Shown here: piece by piece, positions 44,718 through 55,062 of the stretch | Layout: each line of letters begins with the position of its first letter | How positions within the stretch are numbered: position 1 is the first letter of the stretch | The notes under the pieces: generated by a model | What the model was told of the DNA's origin: nothing | Databases searched by the model: none | Seen by the model: the letters and a program-made list of their open reading frames with translations, nothing else | Made by a program: the position numbers and the translations under genes | Origin: Anaerocolumna cellulosilytica | Lineage (GTDB): Bacteria > Bacillota > Clostridia > Lachnospirales > Lachnospiraceae | Length of the DNA: 64,000 nucleotides | Reading direction: 5' to 3' | NCBI RefSeq assembly: GCF_014218335.1 | Contig: NZ_AP023367.1 | Location: 3,225,501-3,289,500 of the forward strand

Positions 44718-45257
44718 TTAGCCTTGCTCTATCAACACCTTTTTATTCTTATATAAGTAATCAATTAAGGATAGTACTGTCAAAACAAGTGATAGATAAA
44801 TAAAAATCTGTTCCAACATATTAAATACAGTGTAATCAAAATTAATAATTAATAAAATAGACATAATCATCTGGGCCGTCGTTTTAAATTTTGCAATTTT
44901 ACTAGCTGCAATTACAACGCCATTATCTGACGCAACCAATCGAAAACCGCTGATTATAAACTCTCTGGATATAATAACAATAATAATCCAGGCAGGTATC
45001 AACTTTAACTCTACAAAGCAAATTAAAGCTGCTGACACCAAAAGCTTATCTGCTAACGGATCTGCAAATTTTCCAAAGTTGGTAATTAGGTTATACTTTC
45101 TAGCCAAATAACCATCCAAGGCGTCAGTAAGACAAGCGATTATAAATATTGCAGCTGCCCAGTATTTCCCCCCGGGGATACCTGGAACCATAAATAGCAC
45201 TAGAAAAACAGGTATCATAAACACTCTGGCAATTGTAATTTTATTAGGCAGATTCAT
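44718..45257 (-). CDS. pgsA: CDP-diacylglycerol-glycerol-3-phosphate 3-phosphatidyltransferase
   Basis: About 179 residues from the ATG at 45257, with GGAAGGG upstream; a GTG three codons before overlaps it. The CDP-alcohol phosphotransferase motif DALDGYLARKYNLITNFGKF followed by ADPLADK (D-x2-DG-x2-AR-x8-G-x3-D-x3-D) is complete. Four to five membrane helices. It makes phosphatidylglycerol phosphate. The rimO-pgsA-cinA(-recA) order is typical of Firmicutes; here recA lies elsewhere. Confidence 0.96.
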   Translation of the reverse strand: MNLPNKITIARVFMIPVFLVLFMVPGIPGGKYWAAAIFIIACLTDALDGYLARKYNLITNFGKFADPLADKLLVSAALICFVELKLIPAWIIIVIISREFIISGFRLVASDNGVVIAASKIAKFKTTAQMIMSILLIINFDYTVFNMLEQIFIYLSLVLTVLSLIDYLYKNKKVLIEQG

Positions 45258-45320
45258 GAATTGCACCCTTCCTTCCGATATATGGAAATAATATTATTAT
45301 AGACTGTCTCACTTAGGAAA

Positions 45321-46676
45321 TCAAGTAAGTTCTCCAATTAAATCATAACCTTTAGCATCTGTGACCATTACTTCTACAAATTCACCAGACATTAATTCAC
45401 CTCTAGCTCGTACAAAGATATATCCATCTACATTTGGCGCATCCATATAGGTTCTTCCAATATATACATTTCCCTCATAACCCGGATAAGCTTCCTCATT
45501 CTCTTCCGGAAGTTTGCCTTCAATCATGACTCTAAAGTTATGTCCCACCATATCTTCAGCACGTTTGAAAGCAATGTTCTGCTGAACTTCCATAATCTCA
45601 GCCTGTCTTTCCTTTTTAATCTGTTTTCGAATCTGAGGTTTCATTTTTGCAGCCGGTGTATCCTCTTCTTTTGAATACATAAAGACTCCAAGCCGGTCAA
45701 ATCTCATATTCTCTACAAACTCTACAAGCTCTGTATGATCTTCTTCCGTTTCACCTGGGAAACCGGTAATCAATGTTGTCCTTAGAGTGATATCAGGAAT
45801 ATGTTCTCTTAAACGACCGATAATATTCACCAATTCCTTCTTACTGGTTCTTCTGCCCATCTTCTTTAATATATGATCTGATGCATGCTGTATGGGCATA
45901 TCAAGATATTTACAGACTTTCTTCTCCGTTTTGATTACTTCAATCAATTCATCGGTAATTTCTTCCGGATAACAATAAAGGATACGAATCCACTCCAATT
46001 CTTCTATCTTACTTAATTCCTTCAAAAGCCTCGGCAGTGATTTTTCTCCATAGATATCCTTACCATAAAGAGTGGTTTCCTGAGCTACCAAAATTAACTC
46101 ACGGACACCACCCTTAACAAGTTCTTTTGCCTCCGTTATCAGTCGTTCCATAGGTATACTACGATAATTTCCCCGTATCTTAGGAATGATACAGTAGGTA
46201 CAATGTTTATCACAACCCTCTGCAATTTTTAGATAAGAAAAATAGCCTCCTGTCGTATTAATACGATTCGTTGTTACTTTCGCATCATAATCCAGTTCTT
46301 TTAATCTTACTACAGATTTCCCACCTTCCATTACTTCATCAATAACCTTTACAATTTCATCGTAACTTGAGGTTCCTAATATAGCATCTACTTCTGTAAT
46401 TTCCTTTTGAATGTCTGCTTTATAGCGCTGTGCCATACAGCCGGTAACAATAAGTCCCTTTAAGTCACCGCTCTTTTTGTATTCTGCCATTTCAAGTATT
46501 GTATTTATACTTTCTTCTTTCGCATCATTTATAAAACAACAGGTATTTACAACAATTACATCTGCTTCTTCTTCTGAACCTGTAATTTGATAACCTCTTT
46601 CACGAATTAGTCCTAGCATTACCTCACTGTCCACTAAATTTTTATCACAACCTAGTGAAACAAAAAATATATTCAT
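45321..46676 (-). CDS. rimO: Ribosomal protein S12 methylthiotransferase
   Basis: About 451 residues from the ATG at 46676 (GGAGG six bases upstream), starting MNIFFVSLGCDKNLVDSE. N-terminal UPF0004 domain with three cluster cysteines (Cys in SLGCDKN, NTCCFIN and GCMAQRY), radical SAM domain with EGCDKHCTYCIIPKIRG (near 150), and C-terminal TRAM domain. It adds a methylthio group to an aspartate of S12. Upstream of it the divergent gene at 46876 starts. Confidence 0.95.
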   Translation of the reverse strand: MNIFFVSLGCDKNLVDSEVMLGLIRERGYQITGSEEEADVIVVNTCCFINDAKEESINTILEMAEYKKSGDLKGLIVTGCMAQRYKADIQKEITEVDAILGTSSYDEIVKVIDEVMEGGKSVVRLKELDYDAKVTTNRINTTGGYFSYLKIAEGCDKHCTYCIIPKIRGNYRSIPMERLITEAKELVKGGVRELILVAQETTLYGKDIYGEKSLPRLLKELSKIEELEWIRILYCYPEEITDELIEVIKTEKKVCKYLDMPIQHASDHILKKMGRRTSKKELVNIIGRLREHIPDITLRTTLITGFPGETEEDHTELVEFVENMRFDRLGVFMYSKEEDTPAAKMKPQIRKQIKKERQAEIMEVQQNIAFKRAEDMVGHNFRVMIEGKLPEENEEAYPGYEGNVYIGRTYMDAPNVDGYIFVRARGELMSGEFVEVMVTDAKGYDLIGELT

Positions 46677-46786
46677 GTCAACCTCCGTATAAAAAATTAT
46701 GTTAAAAAATATCATCCTTGTCATTTTAACAGCTTTTCCATAAAAAGAAAACCTTTATTTCTCATGAAAATCTAATTCATTTATAA

Positions 46787-46814
46787 TTGACATTTATCTC
46801 ATATTTGTTATGAT
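46787..46814 (+). promoter_or_regulatory. Sigma-A promoter of the 543-residue membrane protein gene
   Basis: TTGACA (46787-46792), a 16-bp spacer and TATGAT (46809-46814), 62 bp before the ATG at 46876. Confidence 0.7.
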
Positions 46815-46875
46815 AGAAACAAATTGAAAGCTTTAATCTGATTTATGGCTGTAAACAGCAGAATGTGAGGTAGTT

Positions 46876-48507
46876 ATGAAAAAGTTTCTAAAGATTATAA
46901 TCCCCTTAGTTTTAATAGTAATTGCAGGTTATATTTATTATTATGTAACCTTACCGGCTATTAATATTCACTCTCCGGGTTTCTGGTTTTTTATCCTGAT
47001 TGCTTTTCTAGTAATCAGCACATGTGTCGGCTTTGCAACCGCTAATTTGGACAAAAAAGGCCGAAGACTTCCCGGTCCTATGTTTAAGAATAAGTTATTT
47101 ACCATTTCCATGGGTATTACCCTTGCTTTATTAGCTGTTTACTTGATAGGCAGCCTATTATCTTCTCCTATCGTAAATGCAGGAAAATATCAGCAGCTAT
47201 TAACGATATCCGAGCGTGACTTTCAAGAGGATATAAAAGAAATTTCGTATAATGAAATACCTATTCTGGATAAAGACTCCGCTGCTTTATTAGGTTCAAG
47301 AACAATGGGCAGCATTCTTGAATATGTATCCCAGTTTGAGGTAAGTAATAACTATACCCAGATTAATTACCAGAGTGCTCCCACCAGAGTATCTCCCTTG
47401 CGTTACGGCAGCTTTTTCAAATGGCTTAATAATAGATCTAAAGGTGTCCCAGCTTACATGAAAATAGATATGGCCACTCAGGAAGTAGAACTTGTAAAAC
47501 TACAGGAAGGTATTAAATATTCAGAAGCTGAACATTTCGGAAGAAATATATATCGTTATCTGCGTTTCCATTATCCGACATATATCTTTGATACACTAAA
47601 TTTTGAAATAGATGATGAAGGTACCCCTTACTGGATTTGCCCCGTTAAAGATTATACCATTGGGTTATTCGGCGGACAGACTATCGGAAATGTGGTTATA
47701 GTAAATGCTATAACTGGAGAGCACAAGGATTACAAAATAGATGAAGTCCCTCAATGGGTAGACAGAGTATACTCTGCTGAATTATTAATTACCTTATATG
47801 ATTATTACGGTACCTTAAAGCATGGTTACTGGAATTCTGTAATTAGTCAGAAAGATTCTCTGCAGACAACAGATGGCTATAATTATATTGCTCTTGAAGA
47901 CGATGTGTGGGTATATACCGGTGTAACTTCTGTTGGTGGTGATGAATCTAATGTCGGTTTTGTACTGATGAATCAAAGAACTGCGGAAACTCGCTATTAT
48001 TCAATCTCCGGTGCTGAGGAATACTCTGCCATGGCCTCTGCGGAAGGTAAAGTCCAACATTTGGGATATCGCGCTACTTTTCCCCTTCTTCTTAATATCG
48101 GAGGAGAACCTACCTATTTTATAGCATTAAAAGATGCCGCAGGATTAGTAAAAAACTATGCGATGGTTAATATATCAAAGTACAATATTGTTGCTATCGG
48201 TGATACCGTAAATGAATGTGAGAAAAAATATCTTTCTGCATTGAAATCCGGAGGTGTCACAGTATTAGACACTACAAATCTTCCGAAAATCACCGGAACT
48301 ATATCAAAAATTGCAGAAGGTGTTATAGATGGCAATTCCCATTATTATATATTATTAAATAACAGTACTGAAATATTTGACGTTGAGGTCGCTTCCTATT
48401 TATCTATTATCAAATATAATGTTGGTGATACCATAACCCTCACTTATTCTCAAGGTGCAGCGGTCAATACGGTTGTTGAGGTTGTTGAGGTTGTTGAATT
48501 AGAATAA
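46876..48507 (+). CDS. Unrecognised membrane-anchored protein, 543 residues
   Basis: I do not recognise the family. Three N-terminal membrane segments (about residues 5-27, 37-57 and 77-97) precede a domain of about 440 residues that is probably outside the cell. The region contains WLNNRSKGVPAYMKIDM, FGGQTIGNVVIVNAITGEHK and QWVDRVYSAELLITLYDYYG, and a C-terminal OB-like stretch (KITGTISKIAEGVIDGNSHY). The middle resembles PepSY-like modules in spacing only. The gene ends in three copies of a 9-bp repeat encoding VEVVEVVE. It has its own promoter and GAGG site and a shared terminator downstream. It is the only plus-strand gene for 40 kb. Confidence 0.85.
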   Translation: MKKFLKIIIPLVLIVIAGYIYYYVTLPAINIHSPGFWFFILIAFLVISTCVGFATANLDKKGRRLPGPMFKNKLFTISMGITLALLAVYLIGSLLSSPIVNAGKYQQLLTISERDFQEDIKEISYNEIPILDKDSAALLGSRTMGSILEYVSQFEVSNNYTQINYQSAPTRVSPLRYGSFFKWLNNRSKGVPAYMKIDMATQEVELVKLQEGIKYSEAEHFGRNIYRYLRFHYPTYIFDTLNFEIDDEGTPYWICPVKDYTIGLFGGQTIGNVVIVNAITGEHKDYKIDEVPQWVDRVYSAELLITLYDYYGTLKHGYWNSVISQKDSLQTTDGYNYIALEDDVWVYTGVTSVGGDESNVGFVLMNQRTAETRYYSISGAEEYSAMASAEGKVQHLGYRATFPLLLNIGGEPTYFIALKDAAGLVKNYAMVNISKYNIVAIGDTVNECEKKYLSALKSGGVTVLDTTNLPKITGTISKIAEGVIDGNSHYYILLNNSTEIFDVEVASYLSIIKYNVGDTITLTYSQGAAVNTVVEVVEVVELE

Positions 48508-48580
48508 TCTGAAATAAGAAAGCAATTTCACACGTTAAATTTAAGCTTACAGGCGAAGTTGCATGTATGGATGCCAGGCA

Positions 48581-48640
48581 AAATAAGTGCTGATGTAAAT
48601 TCCAGATTTCTATGGATTTTGCATCAGCACTTATTTTATA
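48581..48640. terminator. Bidirectional terminator
   Basis: AAATAAGTGCTGATG (48581-48595) and CATCAGCACTTATTT (48622-48636) form a 15-bp stem with a 26-nt loop; T runs follow on both strands. It serves the converging genes ending at 48507 and 48641. Confidence 0.85.
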
Positions 48641-49264
48641 CTAAAAATTAGTTATTTCCTTTAATTTCACAATGTACTCATTTAACTTTTTCAGCTTTTT
48701 CTCCCGTTTCTTCCCCGGATGTTTATAATCACCAACAAACGATGTATCAATAAACCTCTTTATACATCTAATATCACGTTTTTTTTCCAGACTTCGTAAC
48801 CTTAAATCCAGATTTTTACGGATTCTTACCATCGCCTTGCTATGATCAATGGTTGTTACCAGTTTACCATCTTGAAATATTAATTCAATTACATGGTTAT
48901 AACTAAAACAGGGTAGTTCTCCCTGGATATCGTAAGTTTTTAATATCTCGGCAGCAATTACAACTGCTCCCGTAAAAATGACCGGATACATAATATCTTC
49001 GTACAATACTGTCTCCCTATTATTTTCAAGTTTGATAGTCACAGGATTTCTTCCGCTAATCTCAGGAAATCCCCTGTCAGAAGTTACTTCTAAATTCTTT
49101 AGAAACAATTGGAAATCTTTTATGATAAGTAAATTACTATATTCAAAGTTTTTATCATTTTTCCAGGTTGGAGATATACCAAAAACCTCGGGATTAATAA
49201 TATCCCTATCCTCACACTTCAAAATTTGATATAGTTTATCTTCTATTAACAAGTTATCATTCAT
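48641..49264 (-). CDS. Hypothetical protein, 207 residues
   Basis: I cannot assign a family with confidence. The protein is soluble, with no signal or membrane segment. It has a mixed alpha/beta core (FSYNHVIELIFQDGKLVTTI, preceded by VIFTGAVVIAAEILKTYDIQ) and a strongly basic C-terminal third (MVRIRKNLDLRLRSLEKKRD, then HPGKKREKKLKKLNEY), which could bind nucleic acid. GGGAGAG precedes the ATG. It lies 27 bp upstream of nothing else on its strand and follows folD closely (28 bp), so the two are probably co-transcribed. Confidence 0.8.
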   Translation of the reverse strand: MNDNLLIEDKLYQILKCEDRDIINPEVFGISPTWKNDKNFEYSNLLIIKDFQLFLKNLEVTSDRGFPEISGRNPVTIKLENNRETVLYEDIMYPVIFTGAVVIAAEILKTYDIQGELPCFSYNHVIELIFQDGKLVTTIDHSKAMVRIRKNLDLRLRSLEKKRDIRCIKRFIDTSFVGDYKHPGKKREKKLKKLNEYIVKLKEITNF

Positions 49265-49291
49265 ACTCTTTCTCTCCCACTGCCAGCCCTT

Positions 49292-50131
49292 TTACATTCT
49301 GACACTCTCAACACAGTTGTGCATCAGCATAGCAATCGTCATTGGTCCAACTCCACCCGGCACCGGTGTAATTGCGCTGACTTTATCTATAACGTCATCA
49401 AAATCAACATCGCCGCAAAGCTTGTTGTCCTCTCCACGATGTATTCCCACATCAACCAACACAGCACCTTCTTTTATAAATTCTTTGGTTATAAACTTAG
49501 GTTTACCGAGTGCAACCACCAAAATATCTGCGCGTTTCGTTACTTCCTTTAAATCTTTGGTTTTGGAATGACAAATTGTTACTGTCCCGTTCTCTCTAAG
49601 TAACAATAATCCCATAGGCTTTCCGACAATATTACTTCTGCCCACTATAACACATTCCTTTCCGTTAATACTTATACCGGAACGCTTCAAAAGTTCAATA
49701 ACACCAGCCGGCGTGCAGGATACAAATCCTTTCTGGCCGATACTTAACGCTCCCACATTAAAAGGATGAAAGCCATCTACATCTTTTATGGGTGTGATTG
49801 CTTTTATGATATACTCTTCTTGTATGTGTGCAGGTAAAGGTAATTGCACCAGTATACCATTCACATCTTCTCTATTATTTAATTCCTCTACCAGCTTTAA
49901 CAATTCCTCTTGAGTTGTTTCCTCGGAAAGTTCATAGGCCAAGGAACGGATTCCTATATATTCACAGGCTTTCTTCTTATTACCTACATAAACACTGGAA
50001 GCCGGGTCATTACCAACTTGTATAACGGCCAGAGTTACTTCTATCCCCTTTTCCCTCAAGGCACTTACTTTGCCTTTTAACTCATCTTTTATTTCCTGGG
50101 AGATTTTTTTTCCATCTATGATTGCAGCCAT
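49292..50131 (-). CDS. folD: Methylenetetrahydrofolate dehydrogenase/cyclohydrolase
   Basis: A 279-residue bifunctional folate enzyme. YVGNKKKACEYIG (near 48-60) holds the catalytic Tyr and Lys, ILVQLPLPAHI (near 94-104) the substrate site, and VIVGRSNIVGKPMGLLLL (near 162-179) the NADP site; PVPGGVGPMTIAMLM is near the end. It interconverts methylene-, methenyl- and 10-formyl-THF. AAAGGGG precedes the ATG. The gene starts about 205 bp from the hydratase stop. Confidence 0.97.
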   Translation of the reverse strand: MAAIIDGKKISQEIKDELKGKVSALREKGIEVTLAVIQVGNDPASSVYVGNKKKACEYIGIRSLAYELSEETTQEELLKLVEELNNREDVNGILVQLPLPAHIQEEYIIKAITPIKDVDGFHPFNVGALSIGQKGFVSCTPAGVIELLKRSGISINGKECVIVGRSNIVGKPMGLLLLRENGTVTICHSKTKDLKEVTKRADILVVALGKPKFITKEFIKEGAVLVDVGIHRGEDNKLCGDVDFDDVIDKVSAITPVPGGVGPMTIAMLMHNCVESVRM

Positions 50132-50269
50132 ATTGCGACCACCCCTTTCTCGTTGTCTTTTTAGGACAAATCTTTCCTATTCTTTCTTATTTTATTACAT
50201 TTATATGAATATAACAAGTACCAAAGAGACCAAAGTCCAAATCCTTACACAGACAAATTCACACATTTA

Positions 50270-50307
50270 AAAGCTGGGCGTAGCTCTATAAGCTATTCCC
50301 AGCCTTT
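50270..50307 (-). terminator. Terminator of the aconitase-family gene
   Basis: On the minus strand AAAGGCTGGG (50307-50298) pairs with CCCAGCTTT (50278-50270); T-rich sequence follows. It lies 30 bp past the stop. Confidence 0.75.
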
Positions 50308-50336
50308 TAATTTTAACCATTTAGTTTCTTAAGTCC

Positions 50337-52631
50337 TTATTGCATGTTTTTATCACGATAATAATTAATCAAGCAGCCCTTTTCTATTATTTCTCTTTCA
50401 TCATCTGTTAATTCATCTAATTTTAAGGTAAATTCTTTCATCTCTTTCGTTACAACATAGGCTTTGATTTCAGATATCTTTTCTTTTATTGCCTTCTTTA
50501 CATCCTTAACAAGTATATAATCTCCATTTTCAAATGGAAGGTCTTCTTTAAATAGGAAAGGCAACATTCCCCAGTTAATTAAATTAGAACGATACCTTTT
50601 GGTAGCATATTCTTCTGCTATGTTAGCCAGACCCCCCAGTACCTTCTGACAGCTAGCGGCCTGTTCTCTGGCAGAACCGTCACCTGGTTTAACTGCATAT
50701 ATCAAGCTTCCAATCTGGGTGTCTCTTGCTTCTATAGAAAATTTAGTATTAATCTTTTCAAAAGCTTCAGCTACTTCTCTATTCGCCGCGGATATATCTT
50801 CACCGGCAACTCTTGCCTTCTCTGCCTTTTGTACCTCTTTTGCCCTTCCAACATAGGCAGGATCTTTTCTGGAAAGTGTAAATTCAGCAAGTCCCAAAGG
50901 ATTAGAGCGATAAGAGGACGTTTCACCGGAAGGAATTAATTCATCTGTCGTTGTAACCGGATCGTGGATAACAGATACTACTTTTAATACAATATCCTCT
51001 GTTAATCCAGATATAGCAGGCCAATCAACAATGCCCGGACCAAATTTTAACTCTGTCATTTTATCCGGCTTTCCAAGTCCATTGTAAACTCTGTTGTCAT
51101 ATATTTTACTGTCATAGAAATATTTAGGTTTTAAGAATTCTGCATCAATATCTTCCGCAGATGTTAAATATCCTTTATTTGCAGCGGTCGCCGCTATAGA
51201 TCTGGCATCCATTAAAGCTACCGATGCTATCTGTCCGCTTGTTACCTTAGAACCTTCTCTGTTAGGGAAATTCCTTGTGGTATGTCGGACACTAAAACCA
51301 TTATTTGAAGGAACATCTCCGGCACCAAAGCATGGACCACAAAAAGCTGTACGAATTGTCGCGCCGGTTTCCATTAATCTTGCTATCGTTCCGTTTTTTA
51401 CAAGTTCCATAAATATCGGCTGACTGGCAGGATATACACTCAATGAGAATTCATCCGCACCTATATACTTATTATTTAAAATATCTGCTGCATCACAGAT
51501 ATTTTCATAACCACCGCCGGCACAACCTGCAATAACTCCCTGATCTACATATAATCTGTTGTTTTGTACCTTATCTTTTAGCTGATACTTAATTGTACTA
51601 TTATCAAGACTTATCATAACCTTCTTTTCCACTTCATCCAGTATGTCATATAAATTTCGATTTAGTTCTTCAATCGTATAAACATTGCTAGGATGGAACG
51701 GCATGGCAATCATAGGCTTTATTTCCGCTAAATCTACATAAATCAATCCATCATAATAGACAACATCCTTTAGCGTAAGTTCCTTGAAATCTTCTATCCT
51801 GTTATGCTGCTCATAAAACTCTTTAACTTTATCATCAGTTAGCCAGATAGAAGAAAGGCAAGTTGTCTCAGTGGTCATAACATCAATACCTATTCTGTAA
51901 TCAACACTTAAGTTGCTTATGCCATCCCCAATAAATTCCATGACTTTGTTATTAACATAACCATTTTTAAATACTGCACCAATTATTGCAAGTGCAATGT
52001 CCTGAGGACCTACACCTTTTCTGGGCTTTCCGGTCAAGTATACACCAACTACTCCTGGCATATTAATATCGTAGGTACGAGATAATAATTGTTTAACAAG
52101 CTCCGGTCCACCTTCACCAATTGCCATAGTACCAAGAGCTCCATAGCGGGTATGGCTGTCAGAACCCAAGATCATCTGACCACCACCTGCTAATACTTCT
52201 CTTGCAAATTGGTGAATAACTGCCTGGTGAGGAGGTACATAGATTCCTCCGTATTTTTTCGCACAGGACAGCCCGAACATATGGTCATCCTCATTAATAG
52301 TTCCACCGACAGCACATAAACTGTTATGACAATTTGTCAACACATAAGGAACCGGAAACTGTTCCAGTCCACTTGCTCTTGCCGTCTGTATAATACCAAC
52401 AAAAGTAATATCATGAGAAGTTAATTTATCAAATTTAATTTTTAGTTTGTCCATATTGTCAGAAGTATTATGTACTTTCAGTATTTCGTATGAAAGAGTA
52501 TTTTTTGCTGCATCTGTCTTCTGACAGGCTCTTCCTAACTTGGAGGAAACTAATTCATTGGTTGCCTCTAATTCATCAATAATCTCTGTGCCATGTAAAA
52601 TATAGGCACCTTTTTCATAAAGTTTAATCAT
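50337..52631 (-). CDS. Aconitase-family hydratase (YbhJ-like)
   Basis: About 764 residues from the ATG at 52631, with AAGGAG upstream; the frame extends 14 codons more without support. It has the aconitase fold in full: [20 protein letters not shown] (near 155-175), cluster cysteines in [14 protein letters not shown] and [11 protein letters not shown], and the C-terminal swivel domain with [16 protein letters not shown]. It differs from canonical AcnA in several stretches and is closest in my memory to YbhJ-type putative hydratases, so the substrate is not certain. It is a lone gene with long noncoding flanks. Confidence 0.85.
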   Translation of the reverse strand: MIKLYEKGAYILHGTEIIDELEATNELVSSKLGRACQKTDAAKNTLSYEILKVHNTSDNMDKLKIKFDKLTSHDITFVGIIQTARASGLEQFPVPYVLTNCHNSLCAVGGTINEDDHMFGLSCAKKYGGIYVPPHQAVIHQFAREVLAGGGQMILGSDSHTRYGALGTMAIGEGGPELVKQLLSRTYDINMPGVVGVYLTGKPRKGVGPQDIALAIIGAVFKNGYVNNKVMEFIGDGISNLSVDYRIGIDVMTTETTCLSSIWLTDDKVKEFYEQHNRIEDFKELTLKDVVYYDGLIYVDLAEIKPMIAMPFHPSNVYTIEELNRNLYDILDEVEKKVMISLDNSTIKYQLKDKVQNNRLYVDQGVIAGCAGGGYENICDAADILNNKYIGADEFSLSVYPASQPIFMELVKNGTIARLMETGATIRTAFCGPCFGAGDVPSNNGFSVRHTTRNFPNREGSKVTSGQIASVALMDARSIAATAANKGYLTSAEDIDAEFLKPKYFYDSKIYDNRVYNGLGKPDKMTELKFGPGIVDWPAISGLTEDIVLKVVSVIHDPVTTTDELIPSGETSSYRSNPLGLAEFTLSRKDPAYVGRAKEVQKAEKARVAGEDISAANREVAEAFEKINTKFSIEARDTQIGSLIYAVKPGDGSAREQAASCQKVLGGLANIAEEYATKRYRSNLINWGMLPFLFKEDLPFENGDYILVKDVKKAIKEKISEIKAYVVTKEMKEFTLKLDELTDDEREIIEKGCLINYYRDKNMQ

Positions 52632-53051
52632 AATAGCATCTCCTTCTTTGGTCTGGATATAAAATTTATACAATTAAATTTATAAATAGTAATAAATTCC
52701 TTTTATGAATGCACCTGCTTGAACCTATGAATTGGAAATGGTCAGGTTGTTTCATGATTTAACGAATTAAATAAGTAACGTCTTTTCATATCATAATATT
52801 ATTAGAGAAAATAATCAAGATATATTTACTAATTTTCTAAATTAACCTCTACTTTTTATCACCCAAAACCTTTAAACTTTCATTACATTTTTTATGTATT
52901 TAATAAAAAAAAGACATCCATACTACTCTTTTCAAATACTAAAAATGAATATATATTCGTTTTGATATTCTTTTGTTACTTGCTATTATTATCTTGTTTT
53001 TTTTATTATATGCTTTTTTCTTTTGTTTAGTTATTTGTTCTATTACATAAA
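52632..53051. other. AT-rich noncoding gap
   Basis: This stretch upstream of the hydratase is very AT-rich with T runs, and contains no open frame that I can support. The hydratase promoter should lie in its left part. Confidence 0.4.
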
Positions 53052-53152
53052 AAGAAACCGAACTCTTCTTATGTATCTCCTTTTCCTAGGCTTTAGGTCA
53101 AAAATAGAACCATCCCACGAAAAGAGAGTATCATAAAAATATTCGGTTTCTT
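53052..53152 (-). terminator. Long-loop hairpin downstream of the lacI-type gene
   Basis: AAGAAACCGAA (53052-53062) pairs perfectly with TTCGGTTTCTT (53142-53152). The 79-nt interior has a weak second pairing (ACTCTT with AAGAGAGT). It lies 70 bp past the regulator stop. It could be a terminator or a structured RNA element. Confidence 0.45.
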
Positions 53153-53219
53153 ATTATATATTACATCCTCACATAACTGTAAAACAGACTTTTAACATCT
53201 CCCCCTCAAAGTCTGCCTG

Positions 53220-54209
53220 TTAATGAATCGTTTTAACTGAATTACGAATTATCAATTTGGTATCCAGATAAATCCTTCCAACACTTTCCTTTCGTTCTTC
53301 AATAATATCAAACAGTATTTCAGTTGCCTTACCCGCAAGCATTCCCATATTTCGTTCTACTGTCGTCAACGGAAATACCGTATCTCCTAACCAGCTTATA
53401 TTATCAAAGCCAACAATTGAAATATCTTCCGGTATGTGAAGTCCCGCTTCTTCGATAGCTCTTGCAGCACCAAAGGCCATTTCATCGTTAAATGATAAAA
53501 TTGCAGTGATATCCTGATTTAATAATTTTATACCGCCGTAATAGCCACTCATTATACGATAATCTCCAGTTACAATGGGAACATCCGCTGTATCAAGTTC
53601 ATACTTAGCAAAAGCCTCTCTCCATCCTCTGTGCCTGGCTCTGGTAGAAGCAAGATTTGGAATTCCTTCAATAATGCCAATTTTTCTATGACCTTTTTGA
53701 AGCAGATATTCCATTGCCTCCTCTTCTCCCTTAACCTCATCGGTAAGGATATTAGCCACTGTATGGTATACTGCTCGGTTAAATACCACAACCGGTATTC
53801 CTTTTGCTATGGCTTCTTCTATAAATTCATCATCTTCCGGTTTCTGGCTAAGAATAAGAATTCCATCATACCTAGCAGTACTTAAGCTTCCGGGTTCATG
53901 ACGGTCAATACCTTTTACAACAACATTATAAGAGTTATCTATACTACTGTATACAGATTTCACGATATCATGAAGAATAAAAGGAGAAGACATATTACTG
54001 ATATTTGAAAAATATAATCCAATTGTATAAGACTTAGCCAGCTTAAGGTTAACCGCATTCTGATTCGGCGTATACCCAAGCCTCTGAGCAGCCTCTAAAA
54101 TTCTCTCCCTCGTTTGCGGATTCGTTCTCAAACTTCCGCTTAATGCCCGTGATACCGTAGAATAGGAAACCCCCACTTCCTTTGCTATATCTTTAATGGT
54201 AACCGTCAT
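53220..54209 (-). CDS. LacI-family transcriptional regulator
   Basis: A 329-residue regulator. The N-terminal HTH reads VTIKDIAKEVGVSYSTVSRA, then LSGSLRTNPQTRERILEAAQ and LGYTPNQNAVNLKLAKSYTI, followed by a periplasmic-binding-protein-like sensor domain with ILTDEVKGEEEAMEYLLQKG, RHRGWREAF and ISIVGFDNISW. It probably controls the sugar importer and uronate genes on either side. Palindromes of LacI type at 59395-59408, 59496-59509 and 63970-63983 are candidate sites for it or CcpA. It is last in its cluster, 13 bp after the isomerase. Confidence 0.92.
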   Translation of the reverse strand: MTVTIKDIAKEVGVSYSTVSRALSGSLRTNPQTRERILEAAQRLGYTPNQNAVNLKLAKSYTIGLYFSNISNMSSPFILHDIVKSVYSSIDNSYNVVVKGIDRHEPGSLSTARYDGILILSQKPEDDEFIEEAIAKGIPVVVFNRAVYHTVANILTDEVKGEEEAMEYLLQKGHRKIGIIEGIPNLASTRARHRGWREAFAKYELDTADVPIVTGDYRIMSGYYGGIKLLNQDITAILSFNDEMAFGAARAIEEAGLHIPEDISIVGFDNISWLGDTVFPLTTVERNMGMLAGKATEILFDIIEERKESVGRIYLDTKLIIRNSVKTIH

Positions 54210-54222
54210 TTCATACTTCCTC

Positions 54223-55062
54223 TTACTCTATAGATTGGTATATTCTTTCCAGATATTCTCTTGTAGCAATGGCATTAGAAGGTTTTGTATCTTCTAATAA
54301 CACGTGAATATGCGGTTTTTGTTTTTTTACTAGACCAAGCAATAATTCCGAATTCAGCCCACCGCTTCCGCTAGGTACGCTGATGGTTCTATTATCTTCC
54401 ACTTTAAAATCCTTTGCATGAATAGCTGCAATATCTTTTCCAAATAACTCAAAAGCACCTTTTATAATTTCATCCTGTTGTTGATAGTTACCGTAATGTA
54501 TCACATTGACCGGATCAAATATAACCTGTAAATTCGGAGAATTTACCGCTTGCAATACCTTATAGGTTCTATCAATATCGGACATAATGTGACTATATAC
54601 AGGTTCTATAGCGAAAATCACACCCATCTTTTCTGCATAATCTACAACAATTTTAACATTCTCTATTAAAATCTGTAGTGCTTCCTCTGAATGATTCGCT
54701 TCTTCAAATATATATTGTGCATTCACTGCTCCAGTTTCAGTACCTACCATGCCACAACCTAACAAGCTTGCAAAACGGATATGTGCCTTATATGTTTCCA
54801 TAACTTTAACATGTTCCGCTTTGTCCGGTGTTGTAATATTTAAATAACAGCCGAGAACAGATATATCAACCTTGTTCTGTGCAAATATTTCTTTTATATA
54901 CAATGCCATCCCAGGTGAAAAAGCTTCCGGATTCACATTAAAATCATGAATTGCTTTTTTTAAAGCTAATTGGGTGCATTTAAAGCCTTTCTTTGCTATA
55001 TTAGCAACTAATTCCTCCAATGGTGCCTGTTCCATGTCATGTGCTCTGATTCCGATTCTCAT
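54223..55062 (-). CDS. Sugar phosphate isomerase/epimerase-like TIM barrel protein
   Basis: A 279-residue AP-endonuclease-2-type barrel. MRIGIRAHDMEQAPLEELVA at the start, TETGAVN near 99, FAIEPVYSH near 146 and VIFDPVNVIHYGNY near 178 carry the metal ligands (Glu, Asp, His), with HAKDFKVED near 214 and LLEDTKP near 253. Family members isomerise keto sugars or inositol intermediates. The substrate is unknown, but the position beside a sugar importer and uronate genes suggests a uronate or its derivative. GCAGGAA precedes the ATG. Confidence 0.85.
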   Translation of the reverse strand: MRIGIRAHDMEQAPLEELVANIAKKGFKCTQLALKKAIHDFNVNPEAFSPGMALYIKEIFAQNKVDISVLGCYLNITTPDKAEHVKVMETYKAHIRFASLLGCGMVGTETGAVNAQYIFEEANHSEEALQILIENVKIVVDYAEKMGVIFAIEPVYSHIMSDIDRTYKVLQAVNSPNLQVIFDPVNVIHYGNYQQQDEIIKGAFELFGKDIAAIHAKDFKVEDNRTISVPSGSGGLNSELLLGLVKKQKPHIHVLLEDTKPSNAIATREYLERIYQSIE

